Assembly: GCF_000215105.1 (NCBI RefSeq)
Contig: NC_015588.1
Coordinates: 868,001-932,000 of the forward strand
Source: Isoptericola variabilis 225
GTDB taxonomy: Bacteria; Actinomycetota; Actinomycetes; Actinomycetales; Cellulomonadaceae
Reading direction: 5' to 3'
DNA: 64,000 nucleotides
Positions 42,000 to 50,441 of this stretch are shown here, in pieces. Below the pieces are notes generated by a model. It searched no databases. It was not told the DNA's origin and saw only the letters and a list, made by a program, of their open reading frames with translations. Position numbers and translations under genes: made by a program. Every line of letters begins with the position of its first letter. Position 1 is the stretch's first letter.

Positions 42000-43142
42000 G
42001 TGACGTTCGACCGCGACATCCTCGCGCCCGCCGAGCCCGCCGACCGCTCCGAGCCCGCCCTGGAGCCCGCTCCGCCGGCGACGCGCCGCACCGTGACTCT
42101 GACGCTCGGCATGCTCGCGACGGCGGTCCTGGCGGCTGTGTGCCTGGTCATGCCGACGGCGTACGCGGTCCGCACCCCGGGCCCCACGGTGGACACGCTC
42201 GGCGTCCAGGACCTTGCCGAGGGCGAGAGCGTGCGCGAGGTGCCGCTCGTGGAGATCTCCGGCGCCGAGACGTACGAGCCCTCCGGGCAGCTGCGCCTGA
42301 CGACCGTGTCCGTGTACGGCGGGCCGGGTGGCGACGTGCTGGTCGGCGACGTGCTGCTGGGCTGGGTCGCGGGCGACCGCTCGGTGCAGCCGGTCGAGGC
42401 GATCTTCCCGCGGGACCTCACGCCCGAGGAGCAGGAGGAGACGGGGCAGGCGGAGATGGTCTCCTCGCAGGAGAACGCGACCGTCGCGGCGCTCACCGAG
42501 CTCGGCTACGAGGTGCCCGCGACGCTCACGATCGTGGGGGCCGCGCCCGGGACCGGCGCCGACGGCGTCGTCGCGCAGGGTGACGTCGTGCGGACGATCG
42601 ACGGCGAGCCCGTCGTCACGCACCAGGGACTGCTCGGCGCGCTCGACCGCGTCACCCCGGGCGACGACGTCGTGCTGGGCGTGCTGCGCGACGGTGAGGA
42701 GGTCGACCTGACCATCACGACGGGCGAGGGTCACGGGCGTGCGGTGCTCGGCATCTACCTCGACCCGCAGTACGACTACCCGCTCGACGTGAAGATCCAG
42801 ATCGAGAACATCGGGGGGCCGAGCGCCGGCACCATGTTCGCGCTCGCGATCATCGACAGGCTGACCCCGGAGGACGAGCTCGGCGGCGAGGTCGTCGCCG
42901 GCACCGGCACGATGGACGTCGAGGGGAACGTCGGCGCCATCGGCGGCATCGAGCAGAAGATGCACGGGGCGGTGCGCGACGGCGCGCGGTGGTTCCTGGC
43001 GCCGTCGGGCAACTGCGACCAGGTGGTCGGCAGCGTCCCCGACGGGCTGCGGGTCGTCCCGGTGGCGACGCTCGCCGAGGCCCGCCAGGCGGTGGAGGCG
43101 ATCGGCGCCGGGGACGGCGACGCGCTGCCGACCTGCTCCTGA
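42000..43142 (+). CDS. Membrane-anchored PDZ / Lon-like serine protease
   Basis: 380 aa. One N-terminal transmembrane segment (about 36-60, LGMLATAVLAAVCLVMPTAY), then an extracytoplasmic region with a PDZ domain (GVVAQGDVVRTIDGEPV) and a C-terminal Lon-type proteolytic domain. The Ser-Lys dyad is visible: Ser275 in GGPSAGTM and Lys320 in IEQKMHGA, 45 residues apart as in Lon. No AAA domain. This is the Rv3194c-type protein, next to UPF0182 as in mycobacteria. GTG 42000 is the start. Confidence 0.92.
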   Translation: MTFDRDILAPAEPADRSEPALEPAPPATRRTVTLTLGMLATAVLAAVCLVMPTAYAVRTPGPTVDTLGVQDLAEGESVREVPLVEISGAETYEPSGQLRLTTVSVYGGPGGDVLVGDVLLGWVAGDRSVQPVEAIFPRDLTPEEQEETGQAEMVSSQENATVAALTELGYEVPATLTIVGAAPGTGADGVVAQGDVVRTIDGEPVVTHQGLLGALDRVTPGDDVVLGVLRDGEEVDLTITTGEGHGRAVLGIYLDPQYDYPLDVKIQIENIGGPSAGTMFALAIIDRLTPEDELGGEVVAGTGTMDVEGNVGAIGGIEQKMHGAVRDGARWFLAPSGNCDQVVGSVPDGLRVVPVATLAEARQAVEAIGAGDGDALPTCS

Positions 43143-43298
43143 CCTGCCGCCGGCCCTGCCGTGGTCGGGACCGCCTGTGGAGGGTCCGTCGACCACGCGT
43201 GCGTGAAACGTGGGAACCTGGGGTGAGGCCCGGTCGTTCACCCTGGACGACCAGCCGGTCCGCAGCCCTGTCCCGAGCACGAGCGAGGTGCCCGCACC

Positions 43299-46200
43299 GT
43301 GTCCTTCACCGCCCCGCCACGACGTCCCGGTCCGCCGACCACGCGACGCCGCAGCCCGTTGACCGTCACCGTCGCGGTCCTGGCCGCGATCGTCGTGGCG
43401 ATCCTGCTGCTGGCGAACTTCTGGACCGAGGTCCTCTGGTTCCAGACGCTCGGCTTCGGCAACGTCATCTGGACCCAGTGGATCGCGCGCGGCATCCTCT
43501 TCGCCCTCGGGTTCCTCCTCATGGGCGCGGCGGTGTTCACGTCGTTCTCCGTCGCGTACCGCGTGCGTCCCGTGTACGCGCCGTCGACGCCGGAGCAGGC
43601 GACGCTCGACCAGTACCGCGAGGCGGTCGAGCCGCTGCGCCGGGTCGTGACGATCGCGGCCCCGCTGCTCGTCGGCTTCTTCGCCGGCGTCGCGGCCGCG
43701 GCGCAGTGGCGCACCGTGCTCCTGGCGCTCAACGGCGGCACGTTCGGCACGTCCGACCCCGAGTTCGGCGTCGACCACGGCTTCTACGTCTTCACGCTGC
43801 CCGCGCTGCGCTTCGTGGTGGGCTTCCTCATGTCGGTCGTCGTGATCTCCGGCATCGCGGCCGTCGTGACCCACTACCTGTACGGCGGTCTGCGCCTCGG
43901 GCCGGTCCCCGCCGGCACCCCGCGCACGACGCCGGCGGCGCGCGTCCACCTGGCGATCATCGCGGCTGCGCTCATGCTGCTCGTCGGCGCCAACTACTGG
44001 CTCGACCGCTACTCGCTCCTGACGACGACGAACAGCCGGTACGACGGCGCGAGCTACACGGACGTGCACGCGGTCATCCCGTCCAAGGAGATCCTCACGG
44101 GCGTGGCCGTGCTCGTGGCGCTGCTGTTCGTGCTCGCCGCCTTCCGCGGCACGTGGCGCCTGCCGGTCATCGGCGTCGGGCTCATGGTCGTGTCGGCCAT
44201 CGCGATCGGCGGCATCTACCCGGCCGTCGTCGAGCGCTTCCAGGTCAACCCGAACGCGCAGCAGCTCGAGGCGCCGTACATCCAGCGCAACATCGACGCC
44301 ACGCTCCAGGCCTTCGGGATGGACGACATCGAGAAGCAGCAGTACGAGGCGACGACGCAGGCCGCGGCCGGCCAGCTGCGCGAGGACGCCGAGACGACGG
44401 CGTCGGTGCGCCTGCTCGACCCGCAGGTCGTGAGCCCGTCGTTCCGCCAGCTGCAGCAGAACAAGCAGTACTACAACTTCACCGAGAACCTCGCCGTCGA
44501 CCGGTACGAGATCGACGGCGAGGTCCGGGACACGGTCATCGCCGTGCGCGAGCTCAACCTCGACGGCCTGGGCGAGCGCAACTGGACCAACGACCACACC
44601 GTCTACACGCACGGCTTCGGCGTCGTCGCCGCCTACGGCAACGTCCCGGGCCCCGACGGCCAGCCCGCGTTCTTCGAGGGCGGCATCCCGACGCAGGGCG
44701 CGCTCACGGAGAAGGGCTACGAGCCGCGGATCTACTTCTCGCCGAGCACGACGACCTACTCGATCGTCGGCGCCCCCGAGGGGACGGAGCCGTGGGAGCT
44801 CGACTACCAGGCCGACGAGGAGGGCGGGCGCCAGATCCGCACCGCGTTCCCGACCGACGAGGTGTCGGCCGGCCCGGAGATCGGCACGTTCTGGCGCAAG
44901 CTGCTCTTCGCGCTGAAGTTCGGCGACGAGCAGATCTTCTTCTCCGACCGTGTCACGAGCGAGTCGCAGATCCTCTACGACCGCGACCCGCAGCAGCGCG
45001 TGGCCAAGGTGGCCCCGTGGCTCACGCTCGACAACAAGTTCTACCCGGCCGTGGTCGACGGTCGCGTCAAGTGGATCGTCGACGCGTACACGACGTCGGA
45101 CGCGTTCCCCTACTCGACGTCGATGCCCATGCAGGAGGCGACGACCGACTCCCTCACGCTCGCCGCGCAGGGCGTGCCGGTCGAGCTGCCGCCCGAGGTC
45201 AACTACATCCGCAACTCGGTCAAGGCGACGGTCGACGCGTACGACGGCTCGGTCACCCTGTACGCGTGGGACCCCGAGGACCCGGTCCTCCAGGCGTGGT
45301 CGGAGATCTTCCCGACGTCGCTGCGCCCCCTCGAGGAGATCTCCGGCGACCTGATGAGCCACATCCGGTACCCGGAGGACCTGTTCAAGGTCCAGCGCGA
45401 GCTGCTCACGCAGTACCACGTGACGGACGCGGTGCAGTTCTTCTCGAGCTCCGACGAGTGGGAGACCCCGGCCGACCCGGTGGCGAGCACCGAGACGATC
45501 GCCCCCAAGCAGCCGCCGTACTACCTGACGCTGCAGATGCCGGGGCAGGACCGGCCGGCGTTCTCGCTCACGAGCACGTTCATCCCCGGTGGCATCACCG
45601 ACCGCGAGATCCTCACCGGATATCTCGCCGTCGACGGCGACGCCGGGACCACGGGCGGCCAGAAGGCCGAGACCTACGGCCAGCTCAGGCTCCTCGAGCT
45701 GCCGCGCGATGCGACCGTGCCCGGCCCCGGCCAGGTGCAGAACAACTTCAACTCCAACCCGACGATCTCCGAGCAGCTCAACATCCTCGAGCGCGGTGCG
45801 TCGACGGTCGTGCGCGGCAACCAGCTGACGCTGCCCGTGGGCGGCGGTCTGCTGTACGTGCAGCCGGTGTACATCCAGTCGGCCGGCGGCACGCAGTTCC
45901 CGCTGCTGCGCCGCGTGCTCGTCGCGTTCGGCGACCAGACGGGGTACGCCGAGACGCTCGACGAGGCGCTCGACCAGGTGTTCGGCGGCGACTCGGGCGC
46001 GAACGCCGGCGACGCCGAGGGCGAGGAGGAGACCGACGTCCCGACAGACCCGGTGGACGTCGACCCCGGCGCCGAACCGGGGACCGGCGAGGAGCCCGAG
46101 CCCGAGCCCACGGAGACGACCGAGCCGACGACGCCCGCGCCGGGCGGCGGCGGCGACCCGCGCGCCCGCCTCGACGCGGCGCTGCAGGAGGCCAACCAGG

Positions 46201-46322
46201 CGCTCGCGGACAGCCAGGAGGCGTTGTCGTCCGGCGACTTCGGCGCCTACGGCGAGGCGCAGCAGCGTCTGAAGCGAGCCATCGAGGAGGCCGTCGCGGC
46301 CGAGGCCGAGCTCGAGGGCTGA
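43299..46322 (+). CDS. UPF0182 family membrane protein
   Basis: 1007 aa. N-terminal third with about seven hydrophobic helices (first at about 24-45, VTVAVLAAIVVAILLLANFW), then a large extracytoplasmic domain with conserved blocks such as YYNFTENLAVDRYEIDGEV and SPSTTTYSIVG, and an acidic Pro/Glu/Thr linker before a short helical tail. The whole matches UPF0182 (PF03699, Rv3193c-type); function unknown. GTG 43299 with GAGCGAGG upstream. It follows the PDZ/Lon gene by 156 nt and ends at a strong terminator. Confidence 0.95.
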   Translation: MSFTAPPRRPGPPTTRRRSPLTVTVAVLAAIVVAILLLANFWTEVLWFQTLGFGNVIWTQWIARGILFALGFLLMGAAVFTSFSVAYRVRPVYAPSTPEQATLDQYREAVEPLRRVVTIAAPLLVGFFAGVAAAAQWRTVLLALNGGTFGTSDPEFGVDHGFYVFTLPALRFVVGFLMSVVVISGIAAVVTHYLYGGLRLGPVPAGTPRTTPAARVHLAIIAAALMLLVGANYWLDRYSLLTTTNSRYDGASYTDVHAVIPSKEILTGVAVLVALLFVLAAFRGTWRLPVIGVGLMVVSAIAIGGIYPAVVERFQVNPNAQQLEAPYIQRNIDATLQAFGMDDIEKQQYEATTQAAAGQLREDAETTASVRLLDPQVVSPSFRQLQQNKQYYNFTENLAVDRYEIDGEVRDTVIAVRELNLDGLGERNWTNDHTVYTHGFGVVAAYGNVPGPDGQPAFFEGGIPTQGALTEKGYEPRIYFSPSTTTYSIVGAPEGTEPWELDYQADEEGGRQIRTAFPTDEVSAGPEIGTFWRKLLFALKFGDEQIFFSDRVTSESQILYDRDPQQRVAKVAPWLTLDNKFYPAVVDGRVKWIVDAYTTSDAFPYSTSMPMQEATTDSLTLAAQGVPVELPPEVNYIRNSVKATVDAYDGSVTLYAWDPEDPVLQAWSEIFPTSLRPLEEISGDLMSHIRYPEDLFKVQRELLTQYHVTDAVQFFSSSDEWETPADPVASTETIAPKQPPYYLTLQMPGQDRPAFSLTSTFIPGGITDREILTGYLAVDGDAGTTGGQKAETYGQLRLLELPRDATVPGPGQVQNNFNSNPTISEQLNILERGASTVVRGNQLTLPVGGGLLYVQPVYIQSAGGTQFPLLRRVLVAFGDQTGYAETLDEALDQVFGGDSGANAGDAEGEEETDVPTDPVDVDPGAEPGTGEEPEPEPTETTEPTTPAPGGGGDPRARLDAALQEANQALADSQEALSSGDFGAYGEAQQRLKRAIEEAVAAEAELEG

Positions 46323-46331
46323 CCCAGGCGA

Positions 46332-46367
46332 CCGAGGGCCGCCGTCCTGCGGGACGGCGGCCCTCGG
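46332..46367 (+). terminator. Strong hairpin after the UPF0182 gene
   Basis: CCGAGGGCCGCCGTCC (46332-46347) pairs over all 16 positions with 46352-46367 around a TGCG loop, 9 nt after the stop. No T-tract, as is common in GC-rich actinobacteria. Confidence 0.8.
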
Positions 46368-46425
46368 CGTCTCCGCGGGCGTCGGTGCGCCGCCTGTGAC
46401 CTGCGTCCCATGTGGCCGTTTCGAT

Positions 46426-46455
46426 TTGGTGTGGGCGGGTTCGGTGCCGTAATGT
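46426..46455 (+). promoter_or_regulatory. Candidate promoter of the initiator tRNA
   Basis: TTGGTG (46426-46431), an 18-bp spacer, and TAATGT (46450-46455), ending 12 nt before the tRNA. A close match to a SigA promoter. Confidence 0.5.
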
Positions 46456-46467
46456 TCAGGGAGTCGA

Positions 46468-46544
46468 CGCGGGGTGGAGCAGCTCGGTAGCTCGCTGGGC
46501 TCATAACCCAGAGGTCGCAGGTTCAAATCCTGCCCCCGCTACCA
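46468..46544 (+). tRNA. Initiator tRNA-fMet (CAT)
   Basis: 77-nt cloverleaf including an encoded CCA end. Acceptor CGCGGGG pairs with CCCCGC but leaves C1 unpaired against T72; the anticodon stem ends in three G-C pairs (GGG/CCC) around CTCATAA. An unpaired first position and three G-C pairs are the identity marks of bacterial initiator tRNA, so this is fMet and not elongator Met. Confidence 0.95.
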
Positions 46545-46568
46545 CGGGACACCGTCGACACGGTGTCG

Positions 46569-46604
46569 GACGAAGGCCCCCAGGTTCGCCTGGGGGCCTT
46601 CGTC
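46569..46604. terminator. 16-bp hairpin with TTCG loop after the tRNA
   Basis: 46569-46584 (GACGAAGGCCCCCAGG) pairs perfectly with 46589-46604 around TTCG. It lies between the tRNA and the convergent Rieske gene and can serve both. Confidence 0.85.
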
Positions 46605-46626
46605 GTGCTCGGGGTCCCGGAGCCCG

Positions 46627-47067
46627 TCAGGCCTCGTGCCCGGGCAGCGGCCGCCGCTCCAGCGGCGAGTTCGCCGGCCCCTGCAGCACCGCACCGTCGA
46701 CGGCGAACCGGGAGCCATGGCACGGGCACTCCCAAGCGGTCTCGGCGTCGTTGAAGTGCACCAGGCAGCCGAGGTGGGTGCACCGCGCGGAGACGGCGGT
46801 GAGCACGCCCGACGGGTCGCGCTGGGCGTCCTCGCCGAGCACGACGTCGGGACCGGCCGGGCCGTCGACGCCGGCGGCGCCGAGCGCGTCGGCCACGGGG
46901 GCGAGCACCGGGTCACCGGGCGTGGCGCGGAGCGCCTCGAGGAGCGCGGCGCTCACGTGGCCGCGCGGCCGGGGCACCGGCAGGCGCCACGGGGCCGCGG
47001 CGGGCGCCTCGTCGGCCGGGTGCACCTCCACGGGTGCGGTGTCGGTCGGCAGGGACGTCGTGGTCAT
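46627..47067 (-). CDS. Rieske [2Fe-2S] protein
   Basis: 146-aa soluble-looking Rieske protein. Ligand boxes CTHLGC (Cys96, His98, Cys101) and CPCHGS (Cys114, His117, with Cys116) are complete, followed by GAVLQGPANSPLERRPL. Residues 1-90 are Ala/Pro-rich and show neither a clear transmembrane helix nor a Tat twin-arginine signal, unlike QcrA. No partner oxidoreductase is adjacent, so the electron-transfer partner is unknown. ATG 47067. The neighbouring glycosyltransferase gene upstream on the same strand is broken. Confidence 0.88.
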   Translation of the reverse strand: MTTTSLPTDTAPVEVHPADEAPAAAPWRLPVPRPRGHVSAALLEALRATPGDPVLAPVADALGAAGVDGPAGPDVVLGEDAQRDPSGVLTAVSARCTHLGCLVHFNDAETAWECPCHGSRFAVDGAVLQGPANSPLERRPLPGHEA

Positions 47068-47139
47068 GGGGCCTCCCCGGTGCGGGCGGGCGGTGCCGCG
47101 GTGCGTCGTCGTGCGACCACGTGCTGGGTCGGCGGCGGG

Positions 47140-47896
47140 TCACTCGCTCGACGACGGCACCCCGGCGGTGTCGGCCGGCCGCGGCACCGGCTGGGTCGCG
47201 AGCACCGCGAGGTCGGCCAGGACCTGCTCGGGCAGGGTGCGGCGCCGCCGCAGCGCGGGCAGTAGGTCTGCCGCCGCCGCTAGCACGCCGCGGCGCTCCG
47301 GCCCGCCGGCTCGCAGGTCCTCGCCGAGCCGCCGGCCGACGTCGCGCCACGGCAGGCGCAGCACCGCGCTCAGCGTGCGCGACCGGGCGACCGCGCGTCG
47401 TCGTGCCGCCGCGTCGTGGCGCCGCGGCGACGGGTGGTGGTGCACGACGACGTCGGGCACGTGCACGAGGTCGAAGCCGTCCGCGGCGAGGTCCCACGCG
47501 AGACGCTCCTCCTCTCCCGGGAACCGCACGACGTCGTCGAACCCGCCCGACGCCAGGAACGCGTCGCGGCGCACCGTCGCCGCGCAGGCCATGAAGCCCA
47601 GGACCCGCGGTCCGGGCAGCGGGCGCCCACCACGAGTCGTCGTCGGCGAACGCGACGAACGGCGTGCGGGCGCGGCGCGCCCCGAGCGTCCGGCCCGCGG
47701 CCGCGAGGTTGCGGCCCGCCTCGACGACGTCGACGTGCGGGTGCGCGTCCCGCACGGCCTGCGGCGTGCCGTCGGACGAGCCGTTGTCGACGAGGACCAC
47801 CGGGGCGCGGTGGCGCCCGAGGCTCGCGACGAGCTCGTCGCGACGGTCGCGGCTCGCCACGACCACGGTCACACGGGTGTCCTCGATCGGCTGCAT
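47140..47896 (-). pseudogene. Glycosyltransferase family 2 remnant with internal deletion and frameshift
   Basis: The 5' part (ATG 47896) encodes a normal GT2 N-terminus: VTVVVASRDRRDELVASL, VDNGSSDGTPQAV and the FADDDSWW metal site. The 3' part, in another frame, continues with PGPRVLGFMACAATVRRDAFL and GGFDDVVRFPGEEERLAWDLA to the stop at 47140. The two meet at about 47610-47632. Roughly 45-50 residues that normally lie between these motifs (acceptor side) are absent, so this is a deletion of a non-multiple of three and not a single-base error. Product would be non-functional. Confidence 0.75.
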
Positions 47897-47994
47897 CCCT
47901 CCGTCCTATCCCCGTGCCGGGGCGGTCGCGCGTCGGACCCGTCTCCCGTAGGGTCGGTGTCACCCCGAGCAACGATCTCGACGAGGAGACACCG

Positions 47995-49047
47995 ATGCCG
48001 ATCCTGCCCCGCGTCCGTCCGTCCCGTCTCGCCGCCGCCGTCGCCACGGTGGCCGCCGTCGGTCTCGCCGCGCCGTGCGCGGCCGCCTCGCCCGACGGCG
48101 CCGGCGTGCTCGACGTCGGGACGTGCGTCGCGCCCGACGCCCGCCCGACCGTCGTCCTGCTCGACACCGACAGCGGCGTCGCGAACGCGACCCTGCCGGG
48201 CGGCTGCACGATCAACGACGTCATCGACGACGAGCGCACCTGGGAGGACCACGGGTCGTTCGTGACGCACGTGCGGGGCGTCACGGACGCCCTCGTCGCC
48301 GACGGCGAGCTCGGGCGGCGCGACGCCGCGCGCCTCGTCGCCGCGGCGGGCCGGTCCGACGTCGGCACCGTCCCGGGCTACCGGACGCTCTTCGACGGGA
48401 CCGCGACGTCGCTCGAGGACTGGGAGTACGCGGGCGTCGGCGGGTTCGACCTCACGGAGGACGGGTCGCTCGTCAGCCGCGCGGGCGCCGAGGGCGGTTT
48501 CGGCACGCTCTGGTACGTGCCCGAGGAGTTCGGCGACTTCTCGCTGCGCCTGCGCTTCCGCGACGACGCCCCCGGCGACGCCCGCGCCAACAGCGGCGTG
48601 CAGGTGCGCTTCCCCGCCCTGCACGGGCCGGTCGAGGGCTGCCCGACGACGTTCAACGGCAGCGAGACGGGCAACCTGTCGTGGATCGCCGTCAACTGCG
48701 GCCACGAGGTGCAGATCAACGACTCGCCCGAGACGGGCTCGAACGACCCGCGCAAGACCGGCTCGATCTACGGGTTCGCCGACCTGACCCTGGCCGAGGC
48801 CATGCCGACGCCCAAGGGGACGTGGAACGACCTCGAGGTGCGCGTCGTCGGGCAGCACTACACGGTGATCCGCAACGGCGTCGTCATCAACGAGTACGAG
48901 AACGTGCCCGGCGTCCCGTTCCCCGGGCGGCCGAACGACCCCGACTCGAGCAGCCGCGGACTCGTCGGCCACGTCGGCCTGCAGGCGCACGGGAGCGCGC
49001 CCGACGTCGTGTCGTTCCGGGACGTGCGGGTGCGGCCCCTCGACTGA
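47995..49047 (+). CDS. Secreted DUF1080 (3-keto-disaccharide hydrolase-like) protein
   Basis: 350 aa with a Sec signal peptide (about 1-36: basic start, then AAAVATVAAVGLAAPCAAAS). Residues 40-130 form an unassigned domain with two Cys (GTCVAPDARP; PGGCTIND). Residues 135-350 match DUF1080: YRTLFDGTATSLEDWEY, LWYVPEEFGDFSLRLRFR, NSGVQVRFP, WNDLEVRVVGQHYTVIRNG and the C-terminal GHVGLQAHGSAPDVVSFRDV. The family includes 3-keto-glucoside hydrolases and concanavalin-fold glycan-binding proteins; which applies is not visible. ATG 47995 has GAGGAG upstream. Confidence 0.82.
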   Translation: MPILPRVRPSRLAAAVATVAAVGLAAPCAAASPDGAGVLDVGTCVAPDARPTVVLLDTDSGVANATLPGGCTINDVIDDERTWEDHGSFVTHVRGVTDALVADGELGRRDAARLVAAAGRSDVGTVPGYRTLFDGTATSLEDWEYAGVGGFDLTEDGSLVSRAGAEGGFGTLWYVPEEFGDFSLRLRFRDDAPGDARANSGVQVRFPALHGPVEGCPTTFNGSETGNLSWIAVNCGHEVQINDSPETGSNDPRKTGSIYGFADLTLAEAMPTPKGTWNDLEVRVVGQHYTVIRNGVVINEYENVPGVPFPGRPNDPDSSSRGLVGHVGLQAHGSAPDVVSFRDVRVRPLD

Positions 49048-49201
49048 CGGGCGCGAGGGCGCGTCACGGGACGTCGCGAGCGGCGTGACCTGGGCTTACC
49101 GTCGTTGACACATCGACGCCGCCACGGCCACCGTCGGTCCCGGCCGACGCCGCCGCCGTCGACGGCACCGGCCCTGTCGAGCCGGAAGGAAGGTGACGAC
49201 G

Positions 49202-49746
49202 ATGCGCCGTTCCCGAGCCGTTCCCGTGATCGCCCTCGCGGGCGTCGCGGCACTCGCCGCGTGCACCTCCGACCCGCCCGCCGACGGTGGCGGCGACGGT
49301 GGCGGCGGCGAGGGCGGGGCTCGCTCGTCGGGCTCGTCGTCGTCTACGTCGCGCAGGTCGCCGCCGTGTCGATCTACATGCTGCGCAACTACTTCGAGAC
49401 GGTGCCGGTCAGCCTCGAGGAGGCCGCGGCGATCGACGGGGCGACCCGGGGCCAGGTGATCCGGAAGATCAGCATCCCGCTCGCGATGCCCGCGATCGTC
49501 TCCAACGCCCTGTTCATCTTCATGATCGCGTGGAACGAGTTCCTGTTCGCCCTGCTGTTCCTCGTCGAGCGCCGCGACCGGTGGACGGTCTCGCTCGGCC
49601 TGTCGCAGCTGTCGGGGAGCATCGAGGTGCCGACCACGGTCCTCATGGCCGGCTCGGTCATCCTCACGCTGCCGGTCGTCGTGCTGTTCTTCTTCTCCGA
49701 GCGGTACCTCGCGGGCGGGCTGACGGCAGGCGCCGAGAAGGGCTGA
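49202..49746 (+). pseudogene. Deletion fusion: sugar-ABC lipoprotein start joined to sugar-ABC permease end
   Basis: 49202-49315 encodes a lipoprotein signal and linker (MRRSRAVPV, lipobox LAAC, then Gly/Asp-rich), as at the start of a sugar-binding protein. From about 49318, in another frame, comes the C-terminal third of a MalG-type permease: SLVGLVVVYVAQVAAVSIYM, the EAA loop EEAAAIDGATRGQVIRK, then hydrophobic helices to GLTAGAEKG. Everything between, normally the rest of the binding protein, one permease and most of a second, is missing. The junction is in a GGCGGC-rich stretch. Non-functional relic. Confidence 0.78.
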
Positions 49747-49846
49747 GCCGCCGCCGACCCCTCGGCGAACCGTCGTCGTCGGGCGCATGATGGAAGCACG
49801 ACGCAGTGGTCGACGAGGAGCTCGACGAGGAGACGGAGGGACGGTC

Positions 49847-50380
49847 ATGAAGGCGTCGGTCGGTGACCGGATCGTGACGGCGTCCGGCGTGGTGGGTGCC
49901 GCGGTGCGCGAGGGGGTCGTGGTGAGCGTGCGCAACGCGGACGGCTCGCCGCCCTACCTGGTGCGATGGTCGGACACGGGGGACGAGACGCTGGTCTTCC
50001 CCGGTCCGGACACCGTGGTGCGGCACGGCGACGGCGGCGCGCAGGAGGGCGAGGCGGCGGGTGCCGCGACGGGGACGTCGGCGGGCCACGGGGTCCCGGC
50101 GCGCTCGACGACGTGGCACGTGCAGCTCACGCTGGTGGAGTCGCAGGGCAGCACGACGGCCGAGGCGACGCTCGTCGCGGGGCCGGCCGAGCACGGCGAC
50201 GTCGGGGCGCTGCGTGCCGTCGGGCACGCGCGCAAGGACCCGGGCGACGAGGAGGTGCCGGTGATCGGCGACGAGGTCGCCGCCGGTCGCGCGCTGCGCC
50301 GGCTCGCGGACGCGCTCCTCGGACAGGCCGAGCAGGACATCTCGGCGCGGACGGGCAACAAGGCGCACGTGCACCCCTGA
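49847..50380 (+). CDS. DUF1918-DUF1876 fusion protein
   Basis: 177 aa. N-terminal DUF1918 (residues 1-60: MKASVGDRIVTASG, REGVVVSVRNADGSPPYLVRW) is joined by a Gly/Ala linker to a dsRBD-like DUF1876 domain (about 90-175: TTWHVQLTLVESQGSTTAEATL, VPVIGDEVAAGRALRRLADALL). Both families are small actinobacterial proteins of unknown function, often encoded by separate genes. ATG 49847 follows GGAGG. Cytosolic. No operon partner is obvious. Confidence 0.83.
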   Translation: MKASVGDRIVTASGVVGAAVREGVVVSVRNADGSPPYLVRWSDTGDETLVFPGPDTVVRHGDGGAQEGEAAGAATGTSAGHGVPARSTTWHVQLTLVESQGSTTAEATLVAGPAEHGDVGALRAVGHARKDPGDEEVPVIGDEVAAGRALRRLADALLGQAEQDISARTGNKAHVHP

Positions 50381-50441
50381 GCCGCGCGCCGCTGGGCTAG
50401 GCTCGGCGTCGTCGCCCCACGTCAGAACGGAAGGCCTCGCC

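Noticed and set aside
41808..46526. A 1572-codon minus-strand frame
   Set aside because: Runs antisense across two well-supported genes and an initiator tRNA; low-complexity translation.
46627..47067. Cytochrome bc1 Rieske subunit (QcrA)
   Set aside because: No membrane helices or qcrB/qcrC neighbours, and the protein is too short.
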